A DNA stretch of 64,000 nt from Planctomycetaceae bacterium (GTDB lineage: Bacteria > Planctomycetota > Planctomycetia > Planctomycetales > Planctomycetaceae), in NCBI GenBank assembly GCA_041398825.1, contig JAWKTX010000017.1, positions 1-64,000 of the forward strand, in the 5' to 3' direction. The position numbers and the translations under genes are program-made. This document shows positions 1-8,974 of this stretch, piece after piece. How positions within the stretch are numbered: position 1 is the stretch's first letter; the number at the start of each line of letters is the position of its first letter. The notes below the pieces were generated by a model. That model did not search any database and was not told the origin of the DNA. It saw only the letters and a list, made by a program, of their open reading frames with translations.

Positions 1-1521
1 GCAATACCGGATGCAGGACGGTTCCTGTTCTGCCTGGTTGACAATATCCCCACGCGGATTGTTGTTCAGAGGAACGATACGATTGTCCGGTATTTGATTC
101 CGGTACCGCAGTCAGGAGTTTCCGGGAAGGCTTTTGATGTCAAATTTGCTCTTTCCGGTCGGATGAATAGTGATGTACAGGATCTGAAGACGCAGTTTGC
201 AGAACGTCGTCTGCAGGTGCCTGTGCCGACATTCCCGGAATTTCGGGATGATCCGGAGTTTGGCATCTCAATTTCACGCAATCGCTGGAGCGTCTACGTA
301 CCGCAGTCATGGAGTGCGTCGCTGGTCGAAGATTCTCAGCGCACAAATGTTATTTCTGCCGATGTCCGTTCGTTTGAAGATGCGTCTCTGCTTTCGACGG
401 TGGAGCAGACAAACTGGTTGTTGAATTCACTGTCTGCAGCAAAGGACAGCCTGTCACGCAGGAATCTGTATCGCGAACTCAAAAGGAATGAGGCGATGAT
501 ACAACAGCTTCAGGGCAATGAGACCGAAACACGTGGAGAGCGCGACCAGGTACTGAACAAGATTCAATCAGAGATGAATCTGGATATGGACTCTGATAGG
601 GATGGGCTGCAGATCATGGGGGAGCCAGGGAGTTTTGCTTCCGGATCTGGCAGCAACCTTTTCCTCTACGAATCGGACCTCAATCAAAACGGACTCGTCC
701 TGCGCAGCAACGGCGATTTCGTTGCAGACAATCGGGCTCATGTTTCCCCGGGTGACCAATTCGGCGTCTCTGGTCAGTTGTTTGGTTTTCAACTGTCAGA
801 TCCTGAGCTGAAGCTGGATGAAACCGAGTCCCTGGGAAGGTTGATGGAGAAGCCTCAAAGTGATCGTGTTGAAACTCGCACGCTGGAGGAGAAAAAAGAA
901 TCCGCCGACCGGGCCATCCCGAGGTTTGGGCAGCTCAAAGGTTCAAAACAGCCCTCTGCGAGTAATGCTTCTCCACAGCGTGAGGCTCAGCGATCAAAGC
1001 TCCTGGAACGTCGGCAGAGTGGGCAGCAGCCAGAGCCTGCAGCCAGACCTTCGATGGAAGAACAGTCTGCGATCAACCAGGTGCAAAACTTCGAACAGAG
1101 TCCGGTTTTTCAATCAGACAACAAAACCATGGAGCAGCAAGTGTCATCAGCAGAATCCACGGGACTCTTGTCTCTTCAGTTTGAAATACCGTCTGACGGC
1201 GTTCGCATGGACTTTGTTCGACCCGGCGGAAATGCTTCACTGGCACTGGATGTAAGGTCTGCAAAGACGGTTCAAACCGGACTCGGATTGCTCTGGGCTC
1301 TGGCCTGTGGAGCAGCGGCCATTTTTCTTCTGACGACCAGCACCCAGTTCACCAGTTTCCTGCGTCGGGCCTGTCTGTTATCAGCGTTGGTCGGCATGGC
1401 TGGTTGGTTGCTCAGTGACGAACGCAGTTTCGGGTGGTTTGCCAGTCTTGCGATTATTTCCCTGCTTGTTTATTCAGTCCTGCTGATTCGCTCAGAACGC
1501 AGGGCTGCTCCAACAGTCTAA
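1..1521 (+). CDS. Unknown membrane-anchored protein (5' end outside window)
   Basis: The frame is open from base 1, so the true start lies upstream and only the C-terminal 506 residues are visible. I do not recognise the family. A polar, Gln/Glu-rich stretch in the middle may form a coiled coil, followed by a low-complexity segment rich in Ser, Gln, Pro and Arg. The last ~80 residues hold about three hydrophobic segments (one near LGLLWALACGAAAIFLL), then a short basic tail. This suggests a large extracytoplasmic or cytoplasmic part tethered by C-terminal helices. It converges on korB, with a repeat element between them. A planctomycete-specific envelope protein is a guess from composition only. 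Confidence 0.7.
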   Translation, partial: AIPDAGRFLFCLVDNIPTRIVVQRNDTIVRYLIPVPQSGVSGKAFDVKFALSGRMNSDVQDLKTQFAERRLQVPVPTFPEFRDDPEFGISISRNRWSVYVPQSWSASLVEDSQRTNVISADVRSFEDASLLSTVEQTNWLLNSLSAAKDSLSRRNLYRELKRNEAMIQQLQGNETETRGERDQVLNKIQSEMNLDMDSDRDGLQIMGEPGSFASGSGSNLFLYESDLNQNGLVLRSNGDFVADNRAHVSPGDQFGVSGQLFGFQLSDPELKLDETESLGRLMEKPQSDRVETRTLEEKKESADRAIPRFGQLKGSKQPSASNASPQREAQRSKLLERRQSGQQPEPAARPSMEEQSAINQVQNFEQSPVFQSDNKTMEQQVSSAESTGLLSLQFEIPSDGVRMDFVRPGGNASLALDVRSAKTVQTGLGLLWALACGAAAIFLLTTSTQFTSFLRRACLLSALVGMAGWLLSDERSFGWFASLAIISLLVYSVLLIRSERRAAPTV

Positions 1522-1668
1522 GCTCACACCTCAGCATTCAGCGGCAGCTCACGTCGAAGGCTCCGAACTGATGACCTTCCTCAGACAGGCTCAAACGCAC
1601 ATTGGTGATCCAGAGACGTTCACAGCCAGCCAACAGGAGGCCTGATCGCGGGACACTTCAGGCATGAA

Positions 1669-1720
1669 TGGATCTCAGGTACACATACGTTTGATTGGAT
1701 CTCAGGTACACATACGTTTG
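1669..1720. repeat. Two-copy 27-bp tandem repeat
   Basis: A 25-bp unit beginning TGGATCTCAGG occurs at 1669-1693 and again, identical, at 1696-1720, giving a period of 27 bp. It lies in the convergent gap between the first gene and korB, just ahead of the dispersed inverted-repeat element. It is probably a local slippage duplication; no function is evident. Confidence 0.85.
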
Positions 1721-1738
1721 TCTGAAAGGCCACGGTCT

Positions 1739-1837
1739 TAACAGACTGATGAAAAGCGGGACTGGCTCGAGCAGGAGACCTGAGAACACGATGGTTTCCA
1801 GTCGTCCTGCCTGTCCCGGTTTTTCAACGGACAGTTA
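1739..1837. repeat. Dispersed inverted-repeat element, copy 1
   Basis: This ~99-bp intergenic element is closely similar to segments at 17417-17520 (opposite orientation) and 47897-47998. Its ends form an imperfect inverted repeat (TTAAC-G-C-G-TGAAAA-CGGGAC-GG on both sides), so the whole could fold as one hairpin. It encodes nothing. The form fits a MITE-like or REP-like element, or a recurrent bidirectional terminator; here it sits between two convergent genes. Confidence 0.75.
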
Positions 1838-1893
1838 AGTTAAGTCAAGTTAAAGCCGTGGCCGTGATTTGCTTCGGAGCTGCTTGAAAAAAG

Positions 1894-2913
1894 CTATTTC
1901 ACAATCCAGGTATCGCCGCTGTTAAACAGTTGCTCCAGATCACCCTCACCTGCATTTCCTCTGGCCTGGGCGACCTGCTTACGGACTTCTTCGTCGTAAA
2001 CAGGACGCTGGACGTTACGGAGCACACCCATCGGTTCCGGGAATTCCGGATGTCGCATTTGTGCCAGCAGAAATGCAAGGCTGGGATCGTGGGCGCTTTC
2101 ATCGTGGAACAACAGGTCATCCTCAGAAACACCGCTGCCAAGTTCCACCACTTCTGCTCGACCATATGAATTCAGCCGAATGCCTTTCTCTTTATTCGCA
2201 CCGAAGCGAAGTGGCTTGCCGTGTTCCAGGTAGACCACATGGTCCTCCTTTTCGCCTTTCTTGGAAGCGTAATTGAATGCCCCTGTATTGAAGACATTGC
2301 AATCCTGGTACACCTCAACAAAAGAGGTTCCCTTGTGTTCCGCAGCTCTCTTCAGGGTCTCTGCCAGGTGCTTAATGTCCACATCCACTGAACGCGCGAC
2401 AAAGGTTGCTTCACAGCCAATGGCAACGGACAACGGGTTCAATGGGTTGTCGACAGATCCGAATGGAGTACTTTTGGTTTTCTTGCCGAGCGGACTTGTT
2501 GGGGAGTACTGTCCCTTCGTCAGGCCATAGATCTGGTTATTAAAAAGAATGATGTTCAGGTCCACATTTCTTCGGATGGCGTGCATTAGATGATTGCCGC
2601 CAATAGACAACGCATCGCCATCGCCGGTGATCACCCAGATGTGCATTCCGGGATTTGCCAGTTTCAGACCTGTCGCTACTGCCGGTGCGCGACCATGGAT
2701 ACTGTGAAATCCATAGGTATTCATGTAGTACGGAAACCGGCTGGAGCAACCGATGCCCGACACGAAACAAATGTCTTCGCGGGGGATGCCGAGCTCCGGC
2801 AGCACCTTCTTCATTTGTGCCAGTATGGAATAGTCGCCGCACCGGGGGCACCATTTGACGTCCTGGTTGCTGGCAAAGTCCTTTGCAGTTAGCTGCGGAA
2901 GTACAGTACTCAT
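1894..2913 (-). CDS. korB: 2-oxoacid:ferredoxin oxidoreductase, beta subunit
   Basis: This is the thiamine-diphosphate subunit of a 2-oxoglutarate (or related 2-oxoacid):ferredoxin oxidoreductase, which decarboxylates the acid to acyl-CoA and reduces ferredoxin. The N-terminal CPRCGDYSIL segment, the GIGCSSRFPYY region, the TPP/Mg signature GDGDALSIGGNHL, then NNQIYGLTKGQYSPTS are typical of KorB. At 339 residues the length is normal. It lies 115 bp downstream of korA on the same strand; the gap holds a short GC-rich hairpin (2977-2990, six base pairs, two-base loop) that might trim or attenuate the transcript. The 2-oxoglutarate preference is inferred from family likeness, not proven. Confidence 0.93.
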   Translation of the reverse strand: MSTVLPQLTAKDFASNQDVKWCPRCGDYSILAQMKKVLPELGIPREDICFVSGIGCSSRFPYYMNTYGFHSIHGRAPAVATGLKLANPGMHIWVITGDGDALSIGGNHLMHAIRRNVDLNIILFNNQIYGLTKGQYSPTSPLGKKTKSTPFGSVDNPLNPLSVAIGCEATFVARSVDVDIKHLAETLKRAAEHKGTSFVEVYQDCNVFNTGAFNYASKKGEKEDHVVYLEHGKPLRFGANKEKGIRLNSYGRAEVVELGSGVSEDDLLFHDESAHDPSLAFLLAQMRHPEFPEPMGVLRNVQRPVYDEEVRKQVAQARGNAGEGDLEQLFNSGDTWIVK

Positions 2914-3028
2914 GAGATTACATTCCTGTGCGTTTAGGTGTGATCATCTTTGATTTTGATTATGTGGAAATTGCCGGGCCCCGGGGGGCCTGATAGATGG
3001 CGAACTGAGGATATGGATTCAGAGATAC

Positions 3029-4897
3029 TCAGTTGGCGAGAACATCATTGATTTTGTTGACCAGTTCGCTGGTCTTGAATGGTTTGCCCTGGATCTTGTT
3101 GTATGGAATTGCGTCTACCAGGAATCTGGACCGAATGACCATTGACAGCTGTCCCAGATTCAGTTCGGGGATCAATACTTTCCGGTAACTGCTGAGAAGC
3201 TGTTTCATATTCTTCGGTAGCGGGTTCAGGTATCGGACATGGGCATGCGCAACACTCCTGCCCTGACGTCTGGCTTCCCGTACAGCGGTGCGGACGGCTC
3301 CATAGGTGCCTCCCCAGCTAATCACAAGAAGGTCCCCTGATTCGGGGCCATCGACTTCCTGATCCGGAATGGAGTTTGCGATGTTGGCAACTTTGCGAGC
3401 GCGCGTATCAGACATGTGCTGATGGTTATCCGGCCCATATTCCACATTGCCGGTTACATCTTTCTTCTCAAGCCCCCCAATACGGTGTTCAAGTCCGGGA
3501 GTTCCGGGACGAGCCCATGGACGGACGAGCCGTTCATCCCGAAGGTAGGGCATGTATCCGTCCGGCGAATTCAGTTCTTTTGCAAAGTTGACCGGAATTG
3601 GTCTGATGTCCGATACGGACGGCACAGACCACGGCTCAGCACCGTTAGCAATGTACCCGTCAGAAAGAAGAACCACAGGGGTCATGAACTCAACGGCTAT
3701 TCGCAGCGCATCCTGAATCGCCCAGAAGCAATCACCTGGTGTTTGTGCTGCGATGACCGGTAGAGGAGATTCGCCGTTGCGGCCGAATAAGACCAGCAGT
3801 AAGTCAGACTGTTCTGTCTTGGTTGGAAGGCCAGTACTGGGGCCACCACGCTGAACGTCGATAATGACCATTGGCAGTTCGGTAATCATGCCAAGGCCCA
3901 TTGCTTCGCCCTTCAGGCAGATTCCTGGTCCGCTGCTTGCGGTAACCGCCAGTGCGCCGCCAAACGCCGCACCACATGTTGCTGACATCGCAGCAATTTC
4001 GTCTTCGGCCTGGAAAGTTGTACAACCAAAGTTCTTGAGCTTCGATAGTTCATGAAGAATGTCACTGGCAGGTGTAATCGGATAACCGGAAAACACCAGG
4101 TCTGCATTCGAAACCTTCGCTGCTGTTGCCATACCCATTGCGAGGGCTTCGTTTCCGGTGATCTTGCGATACTTGCCAGGGGCCAGTTTGGCAGGCGGCA
4201 CTTCGTAATGAACAGTGAAGGCCTCGGTCGAGAACGCGAAGTCAGATCCCCCTTTCAACGCCCGAAGGTTTGCTTCGGCGATATCCTGCTTCCTGGCAAA
4301 TTTTGTCTGAATCCATTCTTCTGTTGGCTTTGGATCACGATCGTACAGCCAGTAGACAAGTCCCAGAGCAAAGAAGTTCTTGCATCGGTCAGCTTCGCGC
4401 TGCGACAACCCCAGTCCTTCAACGGAATCCCTGGTCAGTCGTGTCATCGGAACACGATGAATTCGATAACCGGCTAGTTCATCCGTCTCAAGCGGATTTG
4501 ATGCATAACCGGCTTTCTGAAGATTAGAGAGTTCAAACGAATCTTCATTGACGATCAGCGTGCCACCGCGTTTCAGGTCGCCGATATTTGACTTCAGGGC
4601 CGCCGGATTCATTGCAACCAGCGTGTCAACTTCATCACCAGGGGTAAAAATGTCGTTGCTGGAAAAACACAACTGAAAACCGCTGACCCCGGCCACCGTC
4701 CCAACAGGAGCACGGATTTCTGCGGGAAAGTCGGGCAAAGTACAGACGTCATTCCCGAAGACTGCGGACACATTTGTAAATTGCGTGCCAGCCAGCTGCA
4801 TTCCATCACCGCTATCCCCGGCGAAGCGTATGACGACGGTGTCGACGGATTCCTTGTGACGTTGCTCTGATGCTGACGGCGGATTAACGACGGACAT
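3029..4897 (-). CDS. korA: 2-oxoacid:ferredoxin oxidoreductase, fused gamma-alpha subunit
   Basis: This is the partner of korB in a two-subunit enzyme. Residues ~20-210 are the gamma domain (VIRFAGDSGDGMQLAG start). From ~245 on is the alpha/pyrimidine-binding domain, with GYPITPASDILHELSKL, the GPGICLKGEAMGLG loop and RGGPSTGLPTKTEQSDL. The C-terminal domain ends near residue 622. The gamma-alpha fusion is the common KorA layout of aerobic bacteria that bypass or supplement 2-oxoglutarate dehydrogenase. The gene order korA-korB suggests one transcript, with the promoter in the 285-bp gap shared with the divergent gluQ. No ferredoxin gene is adjacent. Confidence 0.94.
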   Translation of the reverse strand: MSVVNPPSASEQRHKESVDTVVIRFAGDSGDGMQLAGTQFTNVSAVFGNDVCTLPDFPAEIRAPVGTVAGVSGFQLCFSSNDIFTPGDEVDTLVAMNPAALKSNIGDLKRGGTLIVNEDSFELSNLQKAGYASNPLETDELAGYRIHRVPMTRLTRDSVEGLGLSQREADRCKNFFALGLVYWLYDRDPKPTEEWIQTKFARKQDIAEANLRALKGGSDFAFSTEAFTVHYEVPPAKLAPGKYRKITGNEALAMGMATAAKVSNADLVFSGYPITPASDILHELSKLKNFGCTTFQAEDEIAAMSATCGAAFGGALAVTASSGPGICLKGEAMGLGMITELPMVIIDVQRGGPSTGLPTKTEQSDLLLVLFGRNGESPLPVIAAQTPGDCFWAIQDALRIAVEFMTPVVLLSDGYIANGAEPWSVPSVSDIRPIPVNFAKELNSPDGYMPYLRDERLVRPWARPGTPGLEHRIGGLEKKDVTGNVEYGPDNHQHMSDTRARKVANIANSIPDQEVDGPESGDLLVISWGGTYGAVRTAVREARRQGRSVAHAHVRYLNPLPKNMKQLLSSYRKVLIPELNLGQLSMVIRSRFLVDAIPYNKIQGKPFKTSELVNKINDVLAN

Positions 4898-5182
4898 TCA
4901 CGGGCTCCGATTGCTTAAAGGAATGATGGCGGTGCTGAAGACCTGCTTGCTGCGTTGTTCTTGAAAATGGGTGATGACGTCTCCGAGTGTTTCGGGCACT
5001 GAACTGCCCTGACAACATTGCGCCAGGACTTTCCTCATAAGGAATCTGACAGGGATTCAATTCTGTGACAAGGAGAACTGCTGAAAAACCGGTTTTCACA
5101 GCGGATCAAGCCTCGTTAAATTCATAGGCAATGTCCATGCCAGACTCCTGATCAACCCCCTCCGGAGGAAGAATTAACGCTG

Positions 5183-6031
5183 ATGACAGGACCTGTAATC
5201 ACTCGTTTTGCACCAAGTCCTACTGGTTATTTACATTCGGGGCACGCTTTTTCTGCCCTGATTGCCTACCAGAATACACTGGATCATGGTGGAAAGTTCC
5301 TGCTCAGGCTGGAAGACATTGACTTCACTCGCTGCAGGGAGGAATTTGCGCAATCAATACTGATAGATCTTGAGTGGCTGGGTCTGGAATGGGCTGAGCC
5401 CGTGCGAATTCAATCGCAACACTTGTGTGAATATCGAGCGGTTGCTGAGAATCTGACGCAGCGCGGTCTGCTGTATCCATGCTTTTGTACGCGTCGGGAC
5501 ATCCAAAGAGAAATCGAATCCGCAGGTGCCGCGCCACAGGGACCTGAAGGCCCGTTGTACCCGGGAACGTGTCGGGGCTTAAGTGAAGACGAACGGCAGT
5601 TTCGCATTCATCGGGGAGATGAATACGCAATGCGTCTGGATCTGAATCGCGCGCTCGATTCTGTCACAAGTGTTCTCGAATGGCACGATCAGGTGTGCGG
5701 TGTGCAGGTCGCTGCCCCTGAGCGATTAGGCGATGTCGTGCTTGTTCGAAAAGATATCGGCTGCAGTTACCATCTTGCCGTGGTTCACGATGATGCTTTC
5801 CAGAACGTGAACCTCGTTACACGCGGCAAAGATCTTTTCGAAGCAACTCACCTGCATCGACTTCTGCAGCATCTGTTGGATTTGCCAACGCCAGTCTACC
5901 ACCATCATCCGCTGCTGTGCGATGAACAGGGGCGAAGACTGGCAAAACGTGATCTGTCCGAGACCATTCGGTCCATCAGAGAAAAAGGGGTCACTTCCGA
6001 GGAATTCAAACGGCGACTTCAGGTCAACTAG
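5183..6031 (+). CDS. gluQ: Glutamyl-Q tRNA(Asp) synthetase
   Basis: It activates glutamate and attaches it to queuosine in tRNA(Asp), unlike true GluRS, which charges tRNA(Glu). The 282-residue length lacks the anticodon-binding half of GluRS. The class I HIGH-like motif appears as FAPSPTGYLHSGHA at the N-terminus and the KMSKS-like motif as LAKRDLS near residue 255. Cysteines in YPCFCTRRD and the later YPGTC are the GluQ-type zinc ligands. The start ATG is preceded by a good ribosome-binding site (GGAGGAAG, about 5166). It is a single gene divergent from korA. Confidence 0.93.
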   Translation: MTGPVITRFAPSPTGYLHSGHAFSALIAYQNTLDHGGKFLLRLEDIDFTRCREEFAQSILIDLEWLGLEWAEPVRIQSQHLCEYRAVAENLTQRGLLYPCFCTRRDIQREIESAGAAPQGPEGPLYPGTCRGLSEDERQFRIHRGDEYAMRLDLNRALDSVTSVLEWHDQVCGVQVAAPERLGDVVLVRKDIGCSYHLAVVHDDAFQNVNLVTRGKDLFEATHLHRLLQHLLDLPTPVYHHHPLLCDEQGRRLAKRDLSETIRSIREKGVTSEEFKRRLQVN

Positions 6032-6120
6032 CGACGCCATGCTGGGCGGGATGCGTTGATCTGGCCGGAAAACATTTCCTGTTTCAGGATGGAGTTCCGG
6101 GATCATGAATACGGACGTTG

Positions 6121-7176
6121 TCAGGCAAGACCAAGTCGTCCACGCTGGTACTTGCCGCTTTGGACACGTTCGACCCAGATGGAATTCTGGATGTACCATT
6201 GGATCGTGTGTTCGATGCCGGTGGCGAAGTCCTGTTGGGGAGTCCATCCGAGCTCATTTGAAATTTTTGAGGCATCAATGGCATAACGTTTGTCGTGGCC
6301 CGGGCGATCCTGCACATACGTGATCAATGACTCGCAAGGTTTATGTGACAGGTGCGGGCAGAGTCGATCGACTGTGCTGCAGATCGTCCTGACGATATCG
6401 ATGTTTGTCTGCTCGTTGTTGCCGCCAATATTGTAGCATTCTCCGATACGTCCCCGGTCCAGCACAGACTCAATAGCTGCACAGTGATCTTCCACATACA
6501 GCCAGTCGCGGACATTCAGGCCGTCGCCGTAAACCGGCATTGGCTTCCCTTCAATCGCATTCAGGATCATCAATGGAATGAGTTTTTCCGGGAACTGGTA
6601 TGGACCATAGTTGTTGCTGCAGTTGGTAATCAGCACGGGCAGCCCATAGGTATGCAGCCATGCACGAACGAAATGATCGGACGAGGCCTTGGATGCTGAA
6701 TACGGGCTGTTGGGCGAGTACGGTGTTGTTTCTGTGAACAGCCCTGTGTCTCCCAGCGAACCATAAACTTCATCGGTAGAGACATGCAGAAAACGAAACT
6801 CCCGGGCTTCCCGTGAATCGAGTTGAGCAAAATAGCTTCTGACTTCTTCAAGCAGGCAACAGGTTCCAACAACGTTGGTCTGAACAAAATCCAGTGGACC
6901 GTCAATGGATCTGTCGACGTGGGACTCTGCTGCAAAGTTCACGATTGCAACCGGTTGGTGCGTCTTTAAAAGGCTTCGCACAAGTTCCCGGTCGCCAATA
7001 TCGCCAACGACCAGTGTGTGTCGCGCAGAGTCTGTTTGAGGCAGGGAATCCGGGTTGCCAGCGTAGGTCAGTTTATCCAGATTGATAATGCGGACGCCAC
7101 CGCGTGCGACAGCGCGTCGCACGAAACAGCTGCCAATAAATCCAGCCCCACCGGTCACCAGAATCGTCTTCATCAT
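6121..7176 (-). CDS. rfbB: dTDP-glucose 4,6-dehydratase
   Basis: This extended SDR enzyme converts dTDP-glucose to dTDP-4-keto-6-deoxyglucose for deoxysugar synthesis. The Rossmann motif GGAGFIGS lies near residue 9. The RfbB-specific STDEVYG follows, and the catalytic pair is in YSASKASSDHF. The NCSNNYGPYQFPEKLIPL and DWLYVEDHC segments are also diagnostic. At 351 residues it is full length. A second Met codon immediately follows the first, so the start could be one codon later. The usual partners rfbA, rfbC and rfbD are absent. It lies 12 bp downstream of a serine hydrolase gene, so the two may be cotranscribed. Confidence 0.94.
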   Translation of the reverse strand: MMKTILVTGGAGFIGSCFVRRAVARGGVRIINLDKLTYAGNPDSLPQTDSARHTLVVGDIGDRELVRSLLKTHQPVAIVNFAAESHVDRSIDGPLDFVQTNVVGTCCLLEEVRSYFAQLDSREAREFRFLHVSTDEVYGSLGDTGLFTETTPYSPNSPYSASKASSDHFVRAWLHTYGLPVLITNCSNNYGPYQFPEKLIPLMILNAIEGKPMPVYGDGLNVRDWLYVEDHCAAIESVLDRGRIGECYNIGGNNEQTNIDIVRTICSTVDRLCPHLSHKPCESLITYVQDRPGHDKRYAIDASKISNELGWTPQQDFATGIEHTIQWYIQNSIWVERVQSGKYQRGRLGLA

Positions 7177-7188
7177 GTTACGGATACT

Positions 7189-8352
7189 TCAATCGTGGGC
7201 CGGAAGTTTAACGAGCTGACTGTTGGCGAGATCCACATAGATCGCTTCATTGATGGTACGGTTACGTCGCTGGTGTTGACCTTCTCCGCAAAAGCCGTTG
7301 GCGGCCCAGGCGACAGTGATCTCATTTTCCGGGTCACAGAATGCCATCGAACATTGCGCTCCCCCGTGCCCGAAGGTCTTTTCACTGGCGAAGCGACCGA
7401 ATCCATATGGTACCGTATGAATTCCGTAACGATTCGAATTGACGATGACACCAAATCCAAAGTCAACGTTATGTTGAAGTGTGTGATCGAACAGACCGAT
7501 TCGCTGGCGCTGAACCATCTGACTGATCGTGCCGGGTTCAACAAAGTGGCTTCCATCGGCCAGTCGTCCATGGTCGTGCAGCACTTCATAGAATCTGCAC
7601 AGGTCGCTCACCGGACCCATCAATGAACCACCCGGCGAAGGCCGGGATCGATATTCAGGCGCGTTATACAGAGACTCTGTCAGTTCTCCACCAGTGCGTT
7701 CATAAATCGTTGCCAGCTGCCCGGTCCTCATCGCCATGGCTTCCGGCACCTCATCGCCCGTGATCGATCCACAGGTTGTATTCACCATCAGCAGCGGATC
7801 CAGCAATTCTGTTTGAAGGATCGCTGAAAACGATAGATCGGGGTGGGCCGATGTGCGACGGAGAATCTCTCCCAGCAGGAACCAGCTGGACTGTGGATGA
7901 TAGGCTGCCGTGCCGGGCTCGAATTGAAATTGCGAGGAGAGCAGGGTTCGAATGGAATGATCCCAGTCTGCATGAGGCCATCCGGTTTCAACTGTCGGGA
8001 TGCCGCCCGTATGAGTCAGCAGTTGCCGAATCGTCAGTGAACCCGGCATCGCAGAGGAAGATGATTGAGCGGCAGGGGGAATCAGGTCGCAGACCTGCGA
8101 GTCCAGACTGAAGACCGCCTGTTCGATTCGCTTGAGGATCAACAACGCCGTTAACGGTTTACCAGCAGAACGCCAAAGCATTACCGTGTCGCGCGTGGCA
8201 GGAATCTGTGGTGCAGCAAGACCATGAGCGTCGTTCAGAACATTCTGACCCCGCACGTTGACGCAGATCTGGAGGGCCGTGTGGAGTCGCCGATCGATAC
8301 CATGTTGAATGGCTGCGAGCGTTTCAGGAAAATTATCGAAACTGCCGGTCAT
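7189..8352 (-). CDS. Serine hydrolase, beta-lactamase class C-like
   Basis: The protein has the fold signatures of the class C beta-lactamase / DD-peptidase / esterase family: a nucleophile motif S62-A-G-K65, LLTHTGGIPT at ~111-120, a Tyr motif region at Y151 (YHP rather than the usual YxN), and an HGGxxx motif (FGHGGAQCSM) toward the C-terminus. No signal peptide is seen, so a cytoplasmic esterase or amidase is more likely than an antibiotic-degrading enzyme. The YxN change leaves the substrate open. It sits just upstream of rfbB in the same direction. Confidence 0.85.
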   Translation of the reverse strand: MTGSFDNFPETLAAIQHGIDRRLHTALQICVNVRGQNVLNDAHGLAAPQIPATRDTVMLWRSAGKPLTALLILKRIEQAVFSLDSQVCDLIPPAAQSSSSAMPGSLTIRQLLTHTGGIPTVETGWPHADWDHSIRTLLSSQFQFEPGTAAYHPQSSWFLLGEILRRTSAHPDLSFSAILQTELLDPLLMVNTTCGSITGDEVPEAMAMRTGQLATIYERTGGELTESLYNAPEYRSRPSPGGSLMGPVSDLCRFYEVLHDHGRLADGSHFVEPGTISQMVQRQRIGLFDHTLQHNVDFGFGVIVNSNRYGIHTVPYGFGRFASEKTFGHGGAQCSMAFCDPENEITVAWAANGFCGEGQHQRRNRTINEAIYVDLANSQLVKLPAHD

Positions 8353-8395
8353 TGTTGATTATCTGTTCAACGCTCCATTGGTATTCAATCTCAGA

Positions 8396-8968
8396 TTATT
8401 CGACGGGCAAACCGCGTTCATCGCGAATGCGGCGGACCTGCCTAAGGACATCTTCGATAATTGAAGCATTCTTCAGGACTGCGATAAATTCCAGTCCGTT
8501 GACCAGCAGGTTCGCCAGAGCGGTGGAAACGGCCACAAAAAAGTGAATCGCAGCATCGGATTTGCCAAGACTAACGGGCGTCGCAGGATCTGCGACAGCG
8601 CCAAAAGCTCCGGTGGCGATCAGCAGCAACAGAACCACGACGATTCCGGGAAGTACGCCATATTTGACCTTCTGGTTGCTGTTGTACCATGCAGCGTCCA
8701 GGCCATAGGCGTTACTGGTTTCTTCAATCCATCGTCCAGTCCCCATGAAGTAAGTAAACAGGATTGCGTGGACCAGCGTCGCGAACGTCAATGCGCCCAG
8801 ACCAATCAGCATATGCGTGCTGATTCGAGCATTGTAGGCCGGATCCAGCTGAAACTGCGGATCTGTGGCGGGAAGGGTGATTCCCGCCCGGATTGATAAA
8901 CCAAACAACACGGCTGTCCAGAGGCAGATATTTCCCAGGATCGCCAGCGTCAAAAAAATGCGTTTCAC
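8396..8968 (-). CDS. Unknown four-helix membrane protein
   Basis: No family was recognised. Of 190 residues, four are likely membrane segments: about 4-28, 50-74 (with His residues near both ends), 104-128 and 140-165. A charged C-terminal tail follows (VRRIRDERGLPVE). The paired His in segment two could suggest haem binding, but this is not a known motif match. It lies 6 bp after the DUF6263-like gene on the same strand and 43 bp before the serine hydrolase, so these genes likely form one transcription unit. Confidence 0.7.
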   Translation of the reverse strand: MKRIFLTLAILGNICLWTAVLFGLSIRAGITLPATDPQFQLDPAYNARISTHMLIGLGALTFATLVHAILFTYFMGTGRWIEETSNAYGLDAAWYNSNQKVKYGVLPGIVVVLLLLIATGAFGAVADPATPVSLGKSDAAIHFFVAVSTALANLLVNGLEFIAVLKNASIIEDVLRQVRRIRDERGLPVE

Positions 8969-8974
8969 GAATGC

